41,016 nucleotides of DNA from Zipacnadum sp036504235 (lineage in GTDB: Bacteria > Armatimonadota > Zipacnadia > Zipacnadales > Zipacnadaceae), in assembly GCA_036504235.1 (NCBI GenBank), contig DASXVN010000015.1:1-41016 (forward strand). The letters are read 5' to 3'. Of the stretch, positions 1 through 7,276 are shown in pieces (positions within the stretch are counted from its first letter, which is position 1; the number at the start of each line of letters is the position of its first letter). The notes under the pieces were generated by a model. The model was not told the DNA's origin. It saw only the letters and a list, made by a program, of their open reading frames with translations, and ran no database searches. The position numbers were made by a program, and so were the translations under genes.

Positions 1-71
1 TAGGGCGGGGGCGCGTACCCCGTCGTCGGTAAGCAAACGTTAGCGTCGGCGGGGTACGAGCCCCCGCCCTA
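1..71. repeat. Long intergenic hairpin, repeat family C
   Basis: The outer arms TAGGGCGGGGGC (1-12) and GCCCCCGCCCTA (60-71) are exact complements. Inner arms GTACCCCG (15-22) and CGGGGTAC (50-57) extend the stem. The same GTAGGGCGGGGGC end recurs at 39405 and, inverted, at 7154, so this is a dispersed repeat rather than a gene-specific terminator. The copy begins at the window edge and may continue upstream. No coding sequence is visible here. Confidence 0.75.
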
Positions 72-98
72 CAGAACGGCAACGGCAGCTTGTCCCAG

Positions 99-134
99 AA
101 GGTAAGACCGTCTTACGTAAGACCGTCTTACCTT
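99..134. promoter_or_regulatory. Double palindromic operator upstream of the GH4 gene
   Basis: Two copies of the 15-base palindrome GTAAGACCGTCTTAC lie end to end (102-116 and 117-131). Flanking AAG and CTT extend the symmetry, so the 36 bases form a palindrome broken only at the centre of each copy. The site is 36 bp upstream of the GH4 start codon, where a repressor would block transcription. Spacing and symmetry suit a dimeric GntR- or LacI-type sugar regulator bound in tandem. No regulator gene is in this window and the protein is unknown. Confidence 0.75.
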
Positions 135-169
135 TTCATAGATCAACCAATGTATCAGGAGGTTCCTTT

Positions 170-1678
170 ATGTCCATCAAAGTAGCCGTAATCGGCGCCG
201 GTAGCGTGGGATTCACCCGCGCTATGGTCCGGGATATCCTGTGCGTGCCGGAGTTGCAGGACACGCGCTTTGCCTTTACCGACCTCAACCCGCACAACCT
301 GGATATGGTCTACCAACTCTGTAAGCGGGATATCGAGTCGGCGGGGCTGCCGGCTACGCTGGAGGCCACCGAGGACCGCCGCGCGGCGCTTACTGACGCA
401 AACTACGTCTTCTCTTTCGTCCGCGTCGGCGGGTTGGAGGCTTTTGAGACCGACATTGACATCCCGCTGAGATACGGTGTGGACCAGTGCGTCGGCGACA
501 CGCTCGGGCCGGGCGGAATCATGTACGGGCAGCGCACCATTCCCGTACTGCTGGAGTTCTGCCAGGACATCAGCGAGGTCAGCGCCCCCGGCTGCCTGTT
601 TCTGAACTACTCCAACCCCATGGCCATGAATACCTGGGCCTGCAACAAGTACGGCTACGGCGTGAAGACCATCGGTCTGTGCCACGGCGTGGAGGGCGGG
701 CACCAGCAGATCGCGACGGTCCTGGGGGTGCCGCGCGAGGAAGTGGACATCATCTGCGCCGGGATCAACCACCAGACCTGGTATGTCAGCGTCAAGGTCC
801 ACGGCGAGGACATGACCGGCAAGCTGCTGGAGGGCTTCGAGCAGCACGAGGACTTCAGCCGCACCGAGAAGGTCCGCATTGACATGATGCGGCGGTTCGG
901 GTACTACTCCACGGAGTCCAACGGGCACCTCTCCGAGTACGTCCCCTGGTACCGCAAGCGGCTGGACGAAATCGCCTCGTGGATAGACCTGAGTTCCTGG
1001 ATTCACGGGGAGACCGGCGGCTATCTGCGCGTGTGCATCGAGGGCCGCAACTGGTTCGAGCACGACTTCCCGCAGTGGATGCAGGACCCGCCGCTGACTT
1101 TCGAGCCCGACAAGCGCGGTATGGAGCATGGCTCATACATCATTGAGGGGCTGGAGACGGGCCGGGTCTACCGCGGGCATTTCAACACCGTCAACCGGGG
1201 CTGCCTCACCAATCTGCCGGAGGACTGCATCGTGGAGGCCCCAGGCTACGTGGACGGCAACGGGATCAGCACGCCGATTGTCGGCGACCTGCCCCTGGGC
1301 TGCGCGGCGGTCTGCAATACCTCGGTCAGTGTGCAGCGTCTCGCCGTGGAGGCCGCGGTGCACGGCGACGACACCCTGCTGCGCCAAGCGTTGATGATGG
1401 ACCCGCTGACCGGCGCGGTCTGCAATCCGCCGGAGATCTGGCAGCTCGCCGATGAGCTGCTGGTCGGCCAGCAGCAGTGGCTGCCCCAGTACGGACCGGC
1501 CATCGCCGCCGCCGAGCAGCGTCTCGCCGCCGGGAATCTGCTCCCCACGCGGGAGGGTTTCCAGGGCTCGACGCGGCAGCATGTCAAGACCGTCGAGGAG
1601 ATGGAGTCCGACCGAGAGCGGGTGCGCGCCCTCGCCGCCGCTGCCGACAAAGCCGACGAACAGCAAACTCAGTCTTAA
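170..1678 (+). CDS. GH4 family NAD-dependent glycosidase (alpha-galactosidase or alpha-glucuronidase type)
   Basis: This 502-residue cytoplasmic enzyme belongs to glycoside hydrolase family 4, which cleaves glycosides by transient NAD-dependent oxidation at C3 and needs a divalent metal. The N-terminal Rossmann motif GAGSVGF is at about residues 9-15. The family metal/specificity motif reads CHGV at 171-174, a second metal-site histidine fits H201 (GINHQTW), and the NYSNPM motif is at 146-151. In GH4 the motif is CHSV in alpha-galactosidases and CHGx in reported alpha-glucuronidases, so the substrate is open. The start is set by AGGAGG at 157-162, 7 bases before ATG. It sits behind a double operator and 31 bp ahead of the next gene, which suggests co-transcription. 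Confidence 0.9.
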   Translation: MSIKVAVIGAGSVGFTRAMVRDILCVPELQDTRFAFTDLNPHNLDMVYQLCKRDIESAGLPATLEATEDRRAALTDANYVFSFVRVGGLEAFETDIDIPLRYGVDQCVGDTLGPGGIMYGQRTIPVLLEFCQDISEVSAPGCLFLNYSNPMAMNTWACNKYGYGVKTIGLCHGVEGGHQQIATVLGVPREEVDIICAGINHQTWYVSVKVHGEDMTGKLLEGFEQHEDFSRTEKVRIDMMRRFGYYSTESNGHLSEYVPWYRKRLDEIASWIDLSSWIHGETGGYLRVCIEGRNWFEHDFPQWMQDPPLTFEPDKRGMEHGSYIIEGLETGRVYRGHFNTVNRGCLTNLPEDCIVEAPGYVDGNGISTPIVGDLPLGCAAVCNTSVSVQRLAVEAAVHGDDTLLRQALMMDPLTGAVCNPPEIWQLADELLVGQQQWLPQYGPAIAAAEQRLAAGNLLPTREGFQGSTRQHVKTVEEMESDRERVRALAAAADKADEQQTQS

Positions 1679-1709
1679 GCCAATCCAGGCCCCGTGAGGA
1701 GAAAATCAG

Positions 1710-3134
1710 ATGTATTTCGACGACATCGTTGCCAGTTTCGTGCAGGAAAAGAAGAAGGCCTACACTCCGCAGTTCCGCCTGAAGAAGGAGAAGTCCGGCT
1801 GGCGCGTGTACGACGGCGACACGGCAATCGCCTTCCTGTACGCCACCTCCTTTGATATCTGGTCCTTCTCGCCCTTCGAGGACCCGATCCTCTTCAACGA
1901 GGAGCCAGCGGGCAAGGTCGTGGACCTGTACACCGTCCACAATACGGTCGTCAACCTGGGCGCCGGCTGGCCCAAGCGTTGGTTTACCGCTGAGTGCAGC
2001 AACCCCGAGGAAATGGTCAAGTGGCGCTGGACGAAGAAGGCCGGAGCGGAGCTCGAGGCCGAGATTACCGGCGCCTTCGGCGAGGACCGCGTCCGCTGGG
2101 TTCTGCGGATCTGGTACGACGCGTCCTGGGCGCGCTACCGCTACGAGACCACCATTGACGCCTGGACCGTGGTGCACACCGGCTTCGAGCCCTTCAATAT
2201 GATGCTCGCCGGGGCTCTGTGCTCGTGCTGCGAGGATCGCCGCTGGACCCACTCGATCTGGGAAGACGCCGACAACCGGCTCCAGCGCTTCGTCCACTCC
2301 AACGCGCTGTTCAGCGTCACCGATTACGGCGATGACTATGGCTACTGGCGCACCCGCAACATCCCCTATCGCGGCGGCTGGGTCGCCAATGCGGCGCACG
2401 AGAGCTTCAACCCGGCCGTTCTCATCCGTGACAACAACGTCCCGATGAAGCTCGCCACCTGCAGCCAGCTCTTTGACGAGCACGTCATCTGGAACGACGC
2501 CGGCACCGAGAACCTCGACGAAAATGGCATGTTCCACTTTCACATGGCTTGCGAGTTCGTCAATATCGGCGGCGCGCTGGCCCGGCAACTACTGAAGAAG
2601 GCGCAGGACCCGGTCCGGCCCAAGACCTGGCGCAAGCAGATGGTGGCTCTGGCCTTCCATATGGGCGTGGAGAACGACTTCGAGGAGGCAGTGGACGTGT
2701 GGCAGCCGGAGGATTGCCCCCTGTTCACCTTGCCGAAGGCCACCGACGGTCCCGTGGTCTGGGCGGACGATGAGGCCCACAGCGGCAAGCGCTCGATTCG
2801 CCTCACCAACCATATCCTCAACGAGCGCAACGAGCTGCACCCGGCCGGCGCCGTCTGCAACGTCAAGTCGCACACGCGCTACCGGCTCAGCGGCTGGATC
2901 AAGACCAAGGGCGTGGATCGCTTCGCGCGCCTGGAGCTGGCCTCCTTCGAGTATAGCTACGACAATCACATAGACAAGGCCGCCACCGCCAACGTCGTCG
3001 GCACCAAGGACTGGACCTATGTGGAGGTGGAGCTGAACAGCGACGAAGAGGCCTACGTGATGCCGATTCTGCGCCTGTACGGGCCCGGCTCGGCCTGGTT
3101 TGACGATCTGAAGCTGGTCGAAGTCGCCGAGTAG
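1710..3134 (+). CDS. Uncharacterised protein with C-terminal carbohydrate-binding-like domain
   Basis: This 474-residue protein has no signal peptide. Residues 1 to about 330 are rich in Trp, Tyr and Phe and match no family I can name. Residues from about 345 to 474 look like a jelly-roll carbohydrate-binding module of CBM4/9 type, with the pattern SGKRSIRLTN, YRLSGWIKTKG, WTYVEVELN and a closing GSAWFDDLKLVEV. A GAGGAG Shine-Dalgarno precedes the ATG. It lies 31 bp after the GH4 gene and upstream of a GH2 enzyme, so a role in binding or processing a plant-type oligosaccharide is likely by context. The N-terminal part could be a catalytic domain of an unassigned glycosidase family; I see no recognisable catalytic motif. 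Confidence 0.8.
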   Translation: MYFDDIVASFVQEKKKAYTPQFRLKKEKSGWRVYDGDTAIAFLYATSFDIWSFSPFEDPILFNEEPAGKVVDLYTVHNTVVNLGAGWPKRWFTAECSNPEEMVKWRWTKKAGAELEAEITGAFGEDRVRWVLRIWYDASWARYRYETTIDAWTVVHTGFEPFNMMLAGALCSCCEDRRWTHSIWEDADNRLQRFVHSNALFSVTDYGDDYGYWRTRNIPYRGGWVANAAHESFNPAVLIRDNNVPMKLATCSQLFDEHVIWNDAGTENLDENGMFHFHMACEFVNIGGALARQLLKKAQDPVRPKTWRKQMVALAFHMGVENDFEEAVDVWQPEDCPLFTLPKATDGPVVWADDEAHSGKRSIRLTNHILNERNELHPAGAVCNVKSHTRYRLSGWIKTKGVDRFARLELASFEYSYDNHIDKAATANVVGTKDWTYVEVELNSDEEAYVMPILRLYGPGSAWFDDLKLVEVAE

Positions 3135-3145
3135 CACGGATTCCC

Positions 3146-3388
3146 GTAGGGGCGCGTTTCACGAGGTACTCCTCGTGACACACGCCCGTTCGCTAACTGA
3201 GAGGCAGCGAGCGGGCAAGCTCCTGCAACGAGCCTGTCCTAGGCCGTTGGCCTTCTCCCCCTCTCCCAAGGTCTGCCGCGGGAGAGGGGGCCGGGGGGTG
3301 AGGTAAGAGTGGCGTCCGGCCTCCCCCTTCCGCCTTGGCGCGGGCGTGTATCGTCCGCCCGTGCCGGGCGAACGAGACGCGCCCCTAC
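3146..3388. mobile_element. MITE-like element with GTAGGGGCGCG inverted ends (copy 1)
   Basis: The ends GTAGGGGCGCGTTTC (3146-) and GAGACGCGCCCCTAC (to 3388) are near-perfect inverted repeats. The left end continues into a hairpin (CACGAG to CTCGTG, about 3160-3178), and the right end carries GGGCGTGTATCGTCCGCCC. A second copy in opposite orientation lies at 6970-7083 with both end blocks conserved. Inside copy 1 is a separate stem-loop at 3257-3290. There is no coding sequence. This looks like a non-autonomous, short palindromic mobile repeat; no target-site duplication was established. Confidence 0.6.
3257..3290. repeat. CCCCCTCTCCC/GGGAGAGGGGG stem-loop
   Basis: An 11-bp perfect stem (3257-3267 with 3280-3290) encloses a 12-base loop and is followed by GCCGGGGGGTGAGG. 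This resembles a dispersed CCCTCTCCC/GGGAGAGGG repeat that I recall from many bacterial intergenic regions. It has no T-run, so it is not a convincing intrinsic terminator. It is nested inside the larger MITE-like element. Confidence 0.6.
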
Positions 3389-3426
3389 ACGGAGACATGT
3401 CGCCCCTAGTCGCAGGAGGAACACAC

Positions 3427-5946
3427 ATGGCCGGATCATTATCGCTGAACGGGACCTGGGGACTGATGTGGGCGGAGGGCACGGACCGCATGCCGCCGCG
3501 CCAGTATATCGCGGATCACCTGCACGGCTGCAAGCTCCTGCCCGCGACCGTGCCCGCGCCGGTGCACCAGGTGCTGCGGGAGGTCGGGCTGATCGAGGAC
3601 CCCAATCTCGGCCTGAACTCCCTGCGCGCCCGCTGGGTGGAGGAGCAGTACTGGATCTACCGGCACACCTTCTCCGCGCCCGCGGAGGCAGTCAGCGGCC
3701 CGGTCTGGCTGGTCTTCGAGCACCTGGAGATCTGCGCTACGGTCTGGCTCAACGGCGAGGAACTGGGCTCGCACGCGAACGCCCACCGGCGCGCGCGCTT
3801 TGAGGTGACCGACAAGCTCCAGGCGGGCGAGAACCTGATCGTTGTCCAGGTGACCGCCGGCCTGCAGGAGTACGCGGACCAGCCGGGTGGCGAGTACGGG
3901 GCGACCGGCATCTCGCTGCTGGTGAAGCGCCCCTGGCAGCGCAAGGCGCAGTTCCAGAGCGGCTGGGACTGGTCGCCGCGGCTGATGAATGTGGGTATCC
4001 TGGGCGACGTGCGCCTGGAGTGGACCGCCGGGCCGCGCCTGGACGAGGTAGCCGTCTGCGCCCTGCTCAGCGAGGACCTGACCACCGCGCGGATCGTCGC
4101 GCGCGCCACCCTCGCCAACCCGGCGGAGGCGGCGGTAGAGGGCGTGCTCCGCGCCCGCGTGGTGGAAACCGGGCAGGAAGTCGCGGTAGCCGTGACCGCC
4201 GCGCCCGGCGAGAGCCGCCACGAGGTATGCGTGACGCTCGAGAATCCGCGCCTGTGGTGGCCGGTCGGGCACGGCGAGCAGCTGCTATATCATGTCGAGG
4301 TGACTGCCGAGTTCGCTGGGGAGACCCAGACCGTCACCCGCCGGACGGGAATCCGCCGCGTGGAAGTGGACCAGTCGGCGCACCCGGTCACCGGCCGGCA
4401 CTTCATCCTCAAGGTGAACAATCGCCCGATTTTCTGCAAGGGCGGCAACTGGGTCCCGCCGGACCTGCTTTTCACCACAGTTTCTGAGGAGCGCTACCGC
4501 GCACTGGTGGAGCTGGCCGTGCAGGCCAACTTCAACACCCTCCGCGTCTGGGGCGGCGCGGTTTTCGCCAAGGAACTGCTGGAAATCTGCGACGAGCGCG
4601 GCGTCCTCGTCTGGCATGACCTGCTCTTCGCCTGCGCCAAGTACCCCGGTGACGTCCCGGAGTTCGCCGCCGAGGTGCGCCGGGAGGTCACTCAGGCCAC
4701 CCGCGAACTGGCCCACCATCCCGCCCTGATCGTCTGGTGCGGCAACAATGAGATCGAGTGGGGCGACTGGGCCTGGGGCTACGACAACGCGGGCCGCACG
4801 CATCCGCACTACGCGCTCTTCCACCACGACCTGCCGCAGATCGCCTCGGCCGAGGCGCCCGCGCAGTTCTACTGGATCAGCTCACCGTATTCGCCTGACT
4901 ACCTGCATCCCAACGACCCGACCGCCGGCGACCAGCACCCCTGGAGCGTCTCCATGAGCCCCGGCGGCGCCGACTGGTGGGCGTATCGCGACTTCGTGGA
5001 CCGCTTCCCCAACGAGGGCGGCGTCCTGGGCGCGGTCTCCCCCGCCACCTTGCGCCAGTTCCTGCCGGAGGGCGAGCAGGAGTTGCTCTCCCCTAGCTGG
5101 GACCACCACGACAACCCCTTCGCCTGCACCGACAGCGTCGCGGGCAACCTGGGGCACGCGTACCAGACGGTGATGCTGTGGACGGGCCGCGACCCGCTGG
5201 CGATGGACCTGGACGACTACGCCTTCGCCAGCGCACTGCTCCAGGCGGAGGGCCTCGTGGAGTACGTGAGCAACTACCGCCGGCGCATGTTCAGCAGCGC
5301 CTCCGCGATCTTCTGGATGTACAACGACTCCTGGCCCGTGACCCACGGCTGGACCATCGTGGACTACTACCTACGCCGGAAGCTGTCCTACCACCCCGTG
5401 CGCCGGGCCAACCAGCCGGTGTCGGTGGTCGTGGCCGCTGAGCAGGACCAGGTGCGGGTCTTTGGCGTCAACGACAGCCCGCAGGCCTGGTCCGGCGAGG
5501 TCCGCTGGGGGCTGTTTGGCCTCTCCGGCGCGCTGCCTCAGGACACCACGCAGCCGGCGACGCTCGCGGCCAACGCCGCGACGCTCCTGGCCGAGTTCCC
5601 GCAGGCCGAGTGGGACGCGTTGGGTCTGGAGACCACCGGCGCTTTCGCCGTGCTGTGGCAGCAGGGCGCACTGGTGGCCCAGCATCGGCTCTTCCGGGCG
5701 CGGTTTGGGGACTTGCGCTTTGCGACGCCGGAAATCACCATAGAGGTGGCTGACGGCAAGGCGACTTTCACCTCGCCGGTCTTCGTCTGGGGCGTGTGTT
5801 TGGACCCGGACGGGGAGGCTCCCTACGGCGACGACTGCTTCGACCTGCTGCCCGGAATCCCCTATTCCCTGCCCTGGGAGACCGCGTGGGGCGAGCCGCA
5901 GGTGGCCCGCCTCGGTAGCCGGGACCTGGTCGCGCCGACGGCCTGA
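3427..5946 (+). CDS. GH2 family beta-mannosidase-like glycosidase
   Basis: This 839-residue enzyme has the domain order of GH2 beta-mannosidases: an N-terminal jelly-roll (about 1-190), an immunoglobulin-like sandwich (about 200-300), a TIM barrel (about 310-640) and C-terminal sandwich domains. GGNWVPPD is at 339-346. The acid/base fits E442 in WCGNNEIEW, and the nucleophile fits E530 in FPNEGG. The start at 3427 is supported by AGGAGG 8 bases upstream; an in-frame start 81 bp earlier would lie within the repeat element. No signal peptide is visible, so it probably acts in the cytoplasm on imported beta-mannosides. Its own transcription start is likely in or after the repeat-rich 292-bp gap. 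Exact specificity (mannoside, glucoside or galactoside) is not proven. Confidence 0.88.
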   Translation: MAGSLSLNGTWGLMWAEGTDRMPPRQYIADHLHGCKLLPATVPAPVHQVLREVGLIEDPNLGLNSLRARWVEEQYWIYRHTFSAPAEAVSGPVWLVFEHLEICATVWLNGEELGSHANAHRRARFEVTDKLQAGENLIVVQVTAGLQEYADQPGGEYGATGISLLVKRPWQRKAQFQSGWDWSPRLMNVGILGDVRLEWTAGPRLDEVAVCALLSEDLTTARIVARATLANPAEAAVEGVLRARVVETGQEVAVAVTAAPGESRHEVCVTLENPRLWWPVGHGEQLLYHVEVTAEFAGETQTVTRRTGIRRVEVDQSAHPVTGRHFILKVNNRPIFCKGGNWVPPDLLFTTVSEERYRALVELAVQANFNTLRVWGGAVFAKELLEICDERGVLVWHDLLFACAKYPGDVPEFAAEVRREVTQATRELAHHPALIVWCGNNEIEWGDWAWGYDNAGRTHPHYALFHHDLPQIASAEAPAQFYWISSPYSPDYLHPNDPTAGDQHPWSVSMSPGGADWWAYRDFVDRFPNEGGVLGAVSPATLRQFLPEGEQELLSPSWDHHDNPFACTDSVAGNLGHAYQTVMLWTGRDPLAMDLDDYAFASALLQAEGLVEYVSNYRRRMFSSASAIFWMYNDSWPVTHGWTIVDYYLRRKLSYHPVRRANQPVSVVVAAEQDQVRVFGVNDSPQAWSGEVRWGLFGLSGALPQDTTQPATLAANAATLLAEFPQAEWDALGLETTGAFAVLWQQGALVAQHRLFRARFGDLRFATPEITIEVADGKATFTSPVFVWGVCLDPDGEAPYGDDCFDLLPGIPYSLPWETAWGEPQVARLGSRDLVAPTA

Positions 5947-5965
5947 GGGCCACAGAGGGGGTTCG

Positions 5966-5994
5966 TTGACGCCCGGGGAATAGGGTGTTAGAAT
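5966..5994 (+). promoter_or_regulatory. Sigma-70-type promoter for nfnA
   Basis: A -35 box TTGACG (5966-5971) and a -10 box TAGAAT (5989-5994) are separated by exactly 17 bases. The predicted start near 6001 leaves a leader of about 105 bases before nfnA. The arrangement matches the promoters at 8696-8724 and 29577-29605, which supports it as a real housekeeping promoter. Confidence 0.7.
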
Positions 5995-6006
5995 TCTCCC
6001 AGAATT
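5992..6006. promoter_or_regulatory. Possible operator over the nfnA transcription start
   Basis: The palindrome AATTCT-CCC-AGAATT (6-bp perfect arms) overlaps the -10 box and the predicted transcription start, a classic repressor position. The core AGAATTCTC also occurs within a palindrome at the hydB ribosome binding site (12229-12238). No regulator is assigned. Confidence 0.35.
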
Positions 6007-6105
6007 TCGTATCGCCTAGGTTTATCGCACCGCTAAGGTGGCAACGAGCCTGGCGCCTTTTGGCCAGGCTCTGCCGCGACTGTCCGGAGGGGGCCCAGCG
6101 CTCAG

Positions 6106-6945
6106 ATGAACGAAATTGTGTCCAAAGAAGAGATCGCCCCGGCGACCTACCGCTATGTAATCGCGCATCCCAAGATCGCGCGCAAGCGGAAAGCCGGGCA
6201 GTTCGTCATCCTCCGCACCCATGAGGGCGGCGAGCGCGTGCCGCTGACCATCGTAGATTCGGACCCCGAGGCCGGCACCGTCACCCTCATCTTCCAGGCG
6301 GTCGGCCACTCTACCCGGGAGCTGGCGGAGCTCGGCGTCGGCGACCGGCTGCTGGACCTGGCCGGACCGCTAGGCCAGCCTACCCACATCGAGAACTTCG
6401 GCAAGGTCTGCGTGATCGGCGGCGGCTACGGCACGGCCCCGGTCCTCCCCATCGCGGCGGCGCTCGCGGCGGCGGGCAACGAGATGCACGGCATCATCGG
6501 CGCGCGCAGCAAGGACCTGGTCATCCTCGAGAAGGAACTCTCCGCGATCTGCCCGGACCTGCGCGTAGCCACCGACGACGGCTCCTACGGGCACCACGGA
6601 TTCGTTACCGACGTCCTGGCGCAGCTCCTCACCGAGACCACGCTGGACTTCGTGCTGGCCGTCGGCCCCACGCCGATGATGCGGGCGGTCTCCAACCTCA
6701 CCCGCGAGCACGGCATCCGCACCATGGTCAGCCTCAACCCCCTGATGATTGACGGCACCGGCATGTGCGGCGGCTGCCGGGTGGAGGTGGACGGCCAGAC
6801 CAAGTTCGCCTGCGTGGACGGCCCCGAGTTTGACGGCCATCTGGTCAATTTCGACCTGCTCATGAAGCGCCAGGCCACCTACCGATCGCACGAGGCCGAG
6901 GCGCGGGAGGTCGGGTCGCACTGCAAGATCGGTTTGGACGAGTAA
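6106..6945 (+). CDS. nfnA: NfnA-type FAD/NAD- and 2Fe-2S-binding transhydrogenase subunit
   Basis: This 279-residue protein is the small subunit of NADH-dependent ferredoxin:NADP oxidoreductase, related to the dihydroorotate dehydrogenase electron-transfer subunit (PyrK) and to sulfide dehydrogenase beta. An FAD-binding barrel (about 1-95) is followed by an NAD-binding domain with VIGGGYGTAP (103-112). The C-terminal [2Fe-2S] site reads DGTGMCGGC with later C236; D216, C221, C224 and C236 match the unusual one-Asp, three-Cys ligation known for NfnA. With NfnB it bifurcates electrons between NADPH, NAD and ferredoxin in the cytoplasm. It has its own promoter. NfnB follows only after a 331-bp repeat-filled gap, unlike the usual tight pair. 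An alternative is a PyrK-like subunit, but no pyrD is nearby. Confidence 0.88.
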   Translation: MNEIVSKEEIAPATYRYVIAHPKIARKRKAGQFVILRTHEGGERVPLTIVDSDPEAGTVTLIFQAVGHSTRELAELGVGDRLLDLAGPLGQPTHIENFGKVCVIGGGYGTAPVLPIAAALAAAGNEMHGIIGARSKDLVILEKELSAICPDLRVATDDGSYGHHGFVTDVLAQLLTETTLDFVLAVGPTPMMRAVSNLTREHGIRTMVSLNPLMIDGTGMCGGCRVEVDGQTKFACVDGPEFDGHLVNFDLLMKRQATYRSHEAEAREVGSHCKIGLDE

Positions 6946-6969
6946 GGGCGGGCGGGGAGGCAGTTTCCC

Positions 6970-7083
6970 GTAGGGGCGCGTCTCGGCCGACCGTAAAGGG
7001 CGGACGATACACGCCCACCCGCAGATTGACAGTCAGCGTACGGGCGTGTGTCACGAGGGGTACCTCGTGAAACGCGCCCCTAC
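6970..7083. mobile_element. MITE-like element, inverted copy 2
   Basis: It begins GTAGGGGCGCGTCTC and ends GAAACGCGCCCCTAC, the reverse arrangement of copy 1 at 3146-3388. Its right block (7041-7083), read on the minus strand, matches 3146-3189 almost base for base. Its left block (6970-7016) matches 3342-3388. It is shorter than copy 1 because the middle, including the GGGAGAGGGGG stem-loop, is absent. It lies in the nfnA-nfnB gap and has no coding sequence. Confidence 0.6.
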
Positions 7084-7099
7084 AACGACAACGGCTAAC

Positions 7100-7154
7100 G
7101 GCCGGCGGGGTACCCTTCGACAGGCTCAGGGCATTCTGCACGCCCCCGCCCTAC
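7100..7154. repeat. Repeat family C, inverted copy with TTCGACAGGCTCAGG core
   Basis: Read on the minus strand this unit starts GTAGGGCGGGGGC, contains CCCTGAGCCTGTCGAAGGG and ends GCCGGCC. The copy at 39405-39460 has the same three blocks in the same order. A second isolated core, CCCTTCGACAAGCTCAGGG, lies at 7188-7206. These cores are imperfect palindromes. Together with copy 2 of the MITE-like element they fill most of the 331-bp gap between nfnA and nfnB. Confidence 0.65.
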
Positions 7155-7276
7155 AGTACGGCAAAGGCCAACGGCACACCGGCGAGACCCTTCGACAAGC
7201 TCAGGGCAGACGCCGGTGCCACTGACCTCTACATTTAGAAAACCAGCCGCTCCTACCAAGTACAGGAGAAACCACC

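Noticed and set aside
3257..3290. Strong hairpin considered as an intrinsic terminator
   Set aside because: There is no T-run after the stem, and it lies inside a repeat element.
6946..7276. The nfnA-nfnB gap considered as a riboswitch or small RNA locus
   Set aside because: The structure is explained by two repeat elements whose copies occur elsewhere in the window next to unrelated genes.
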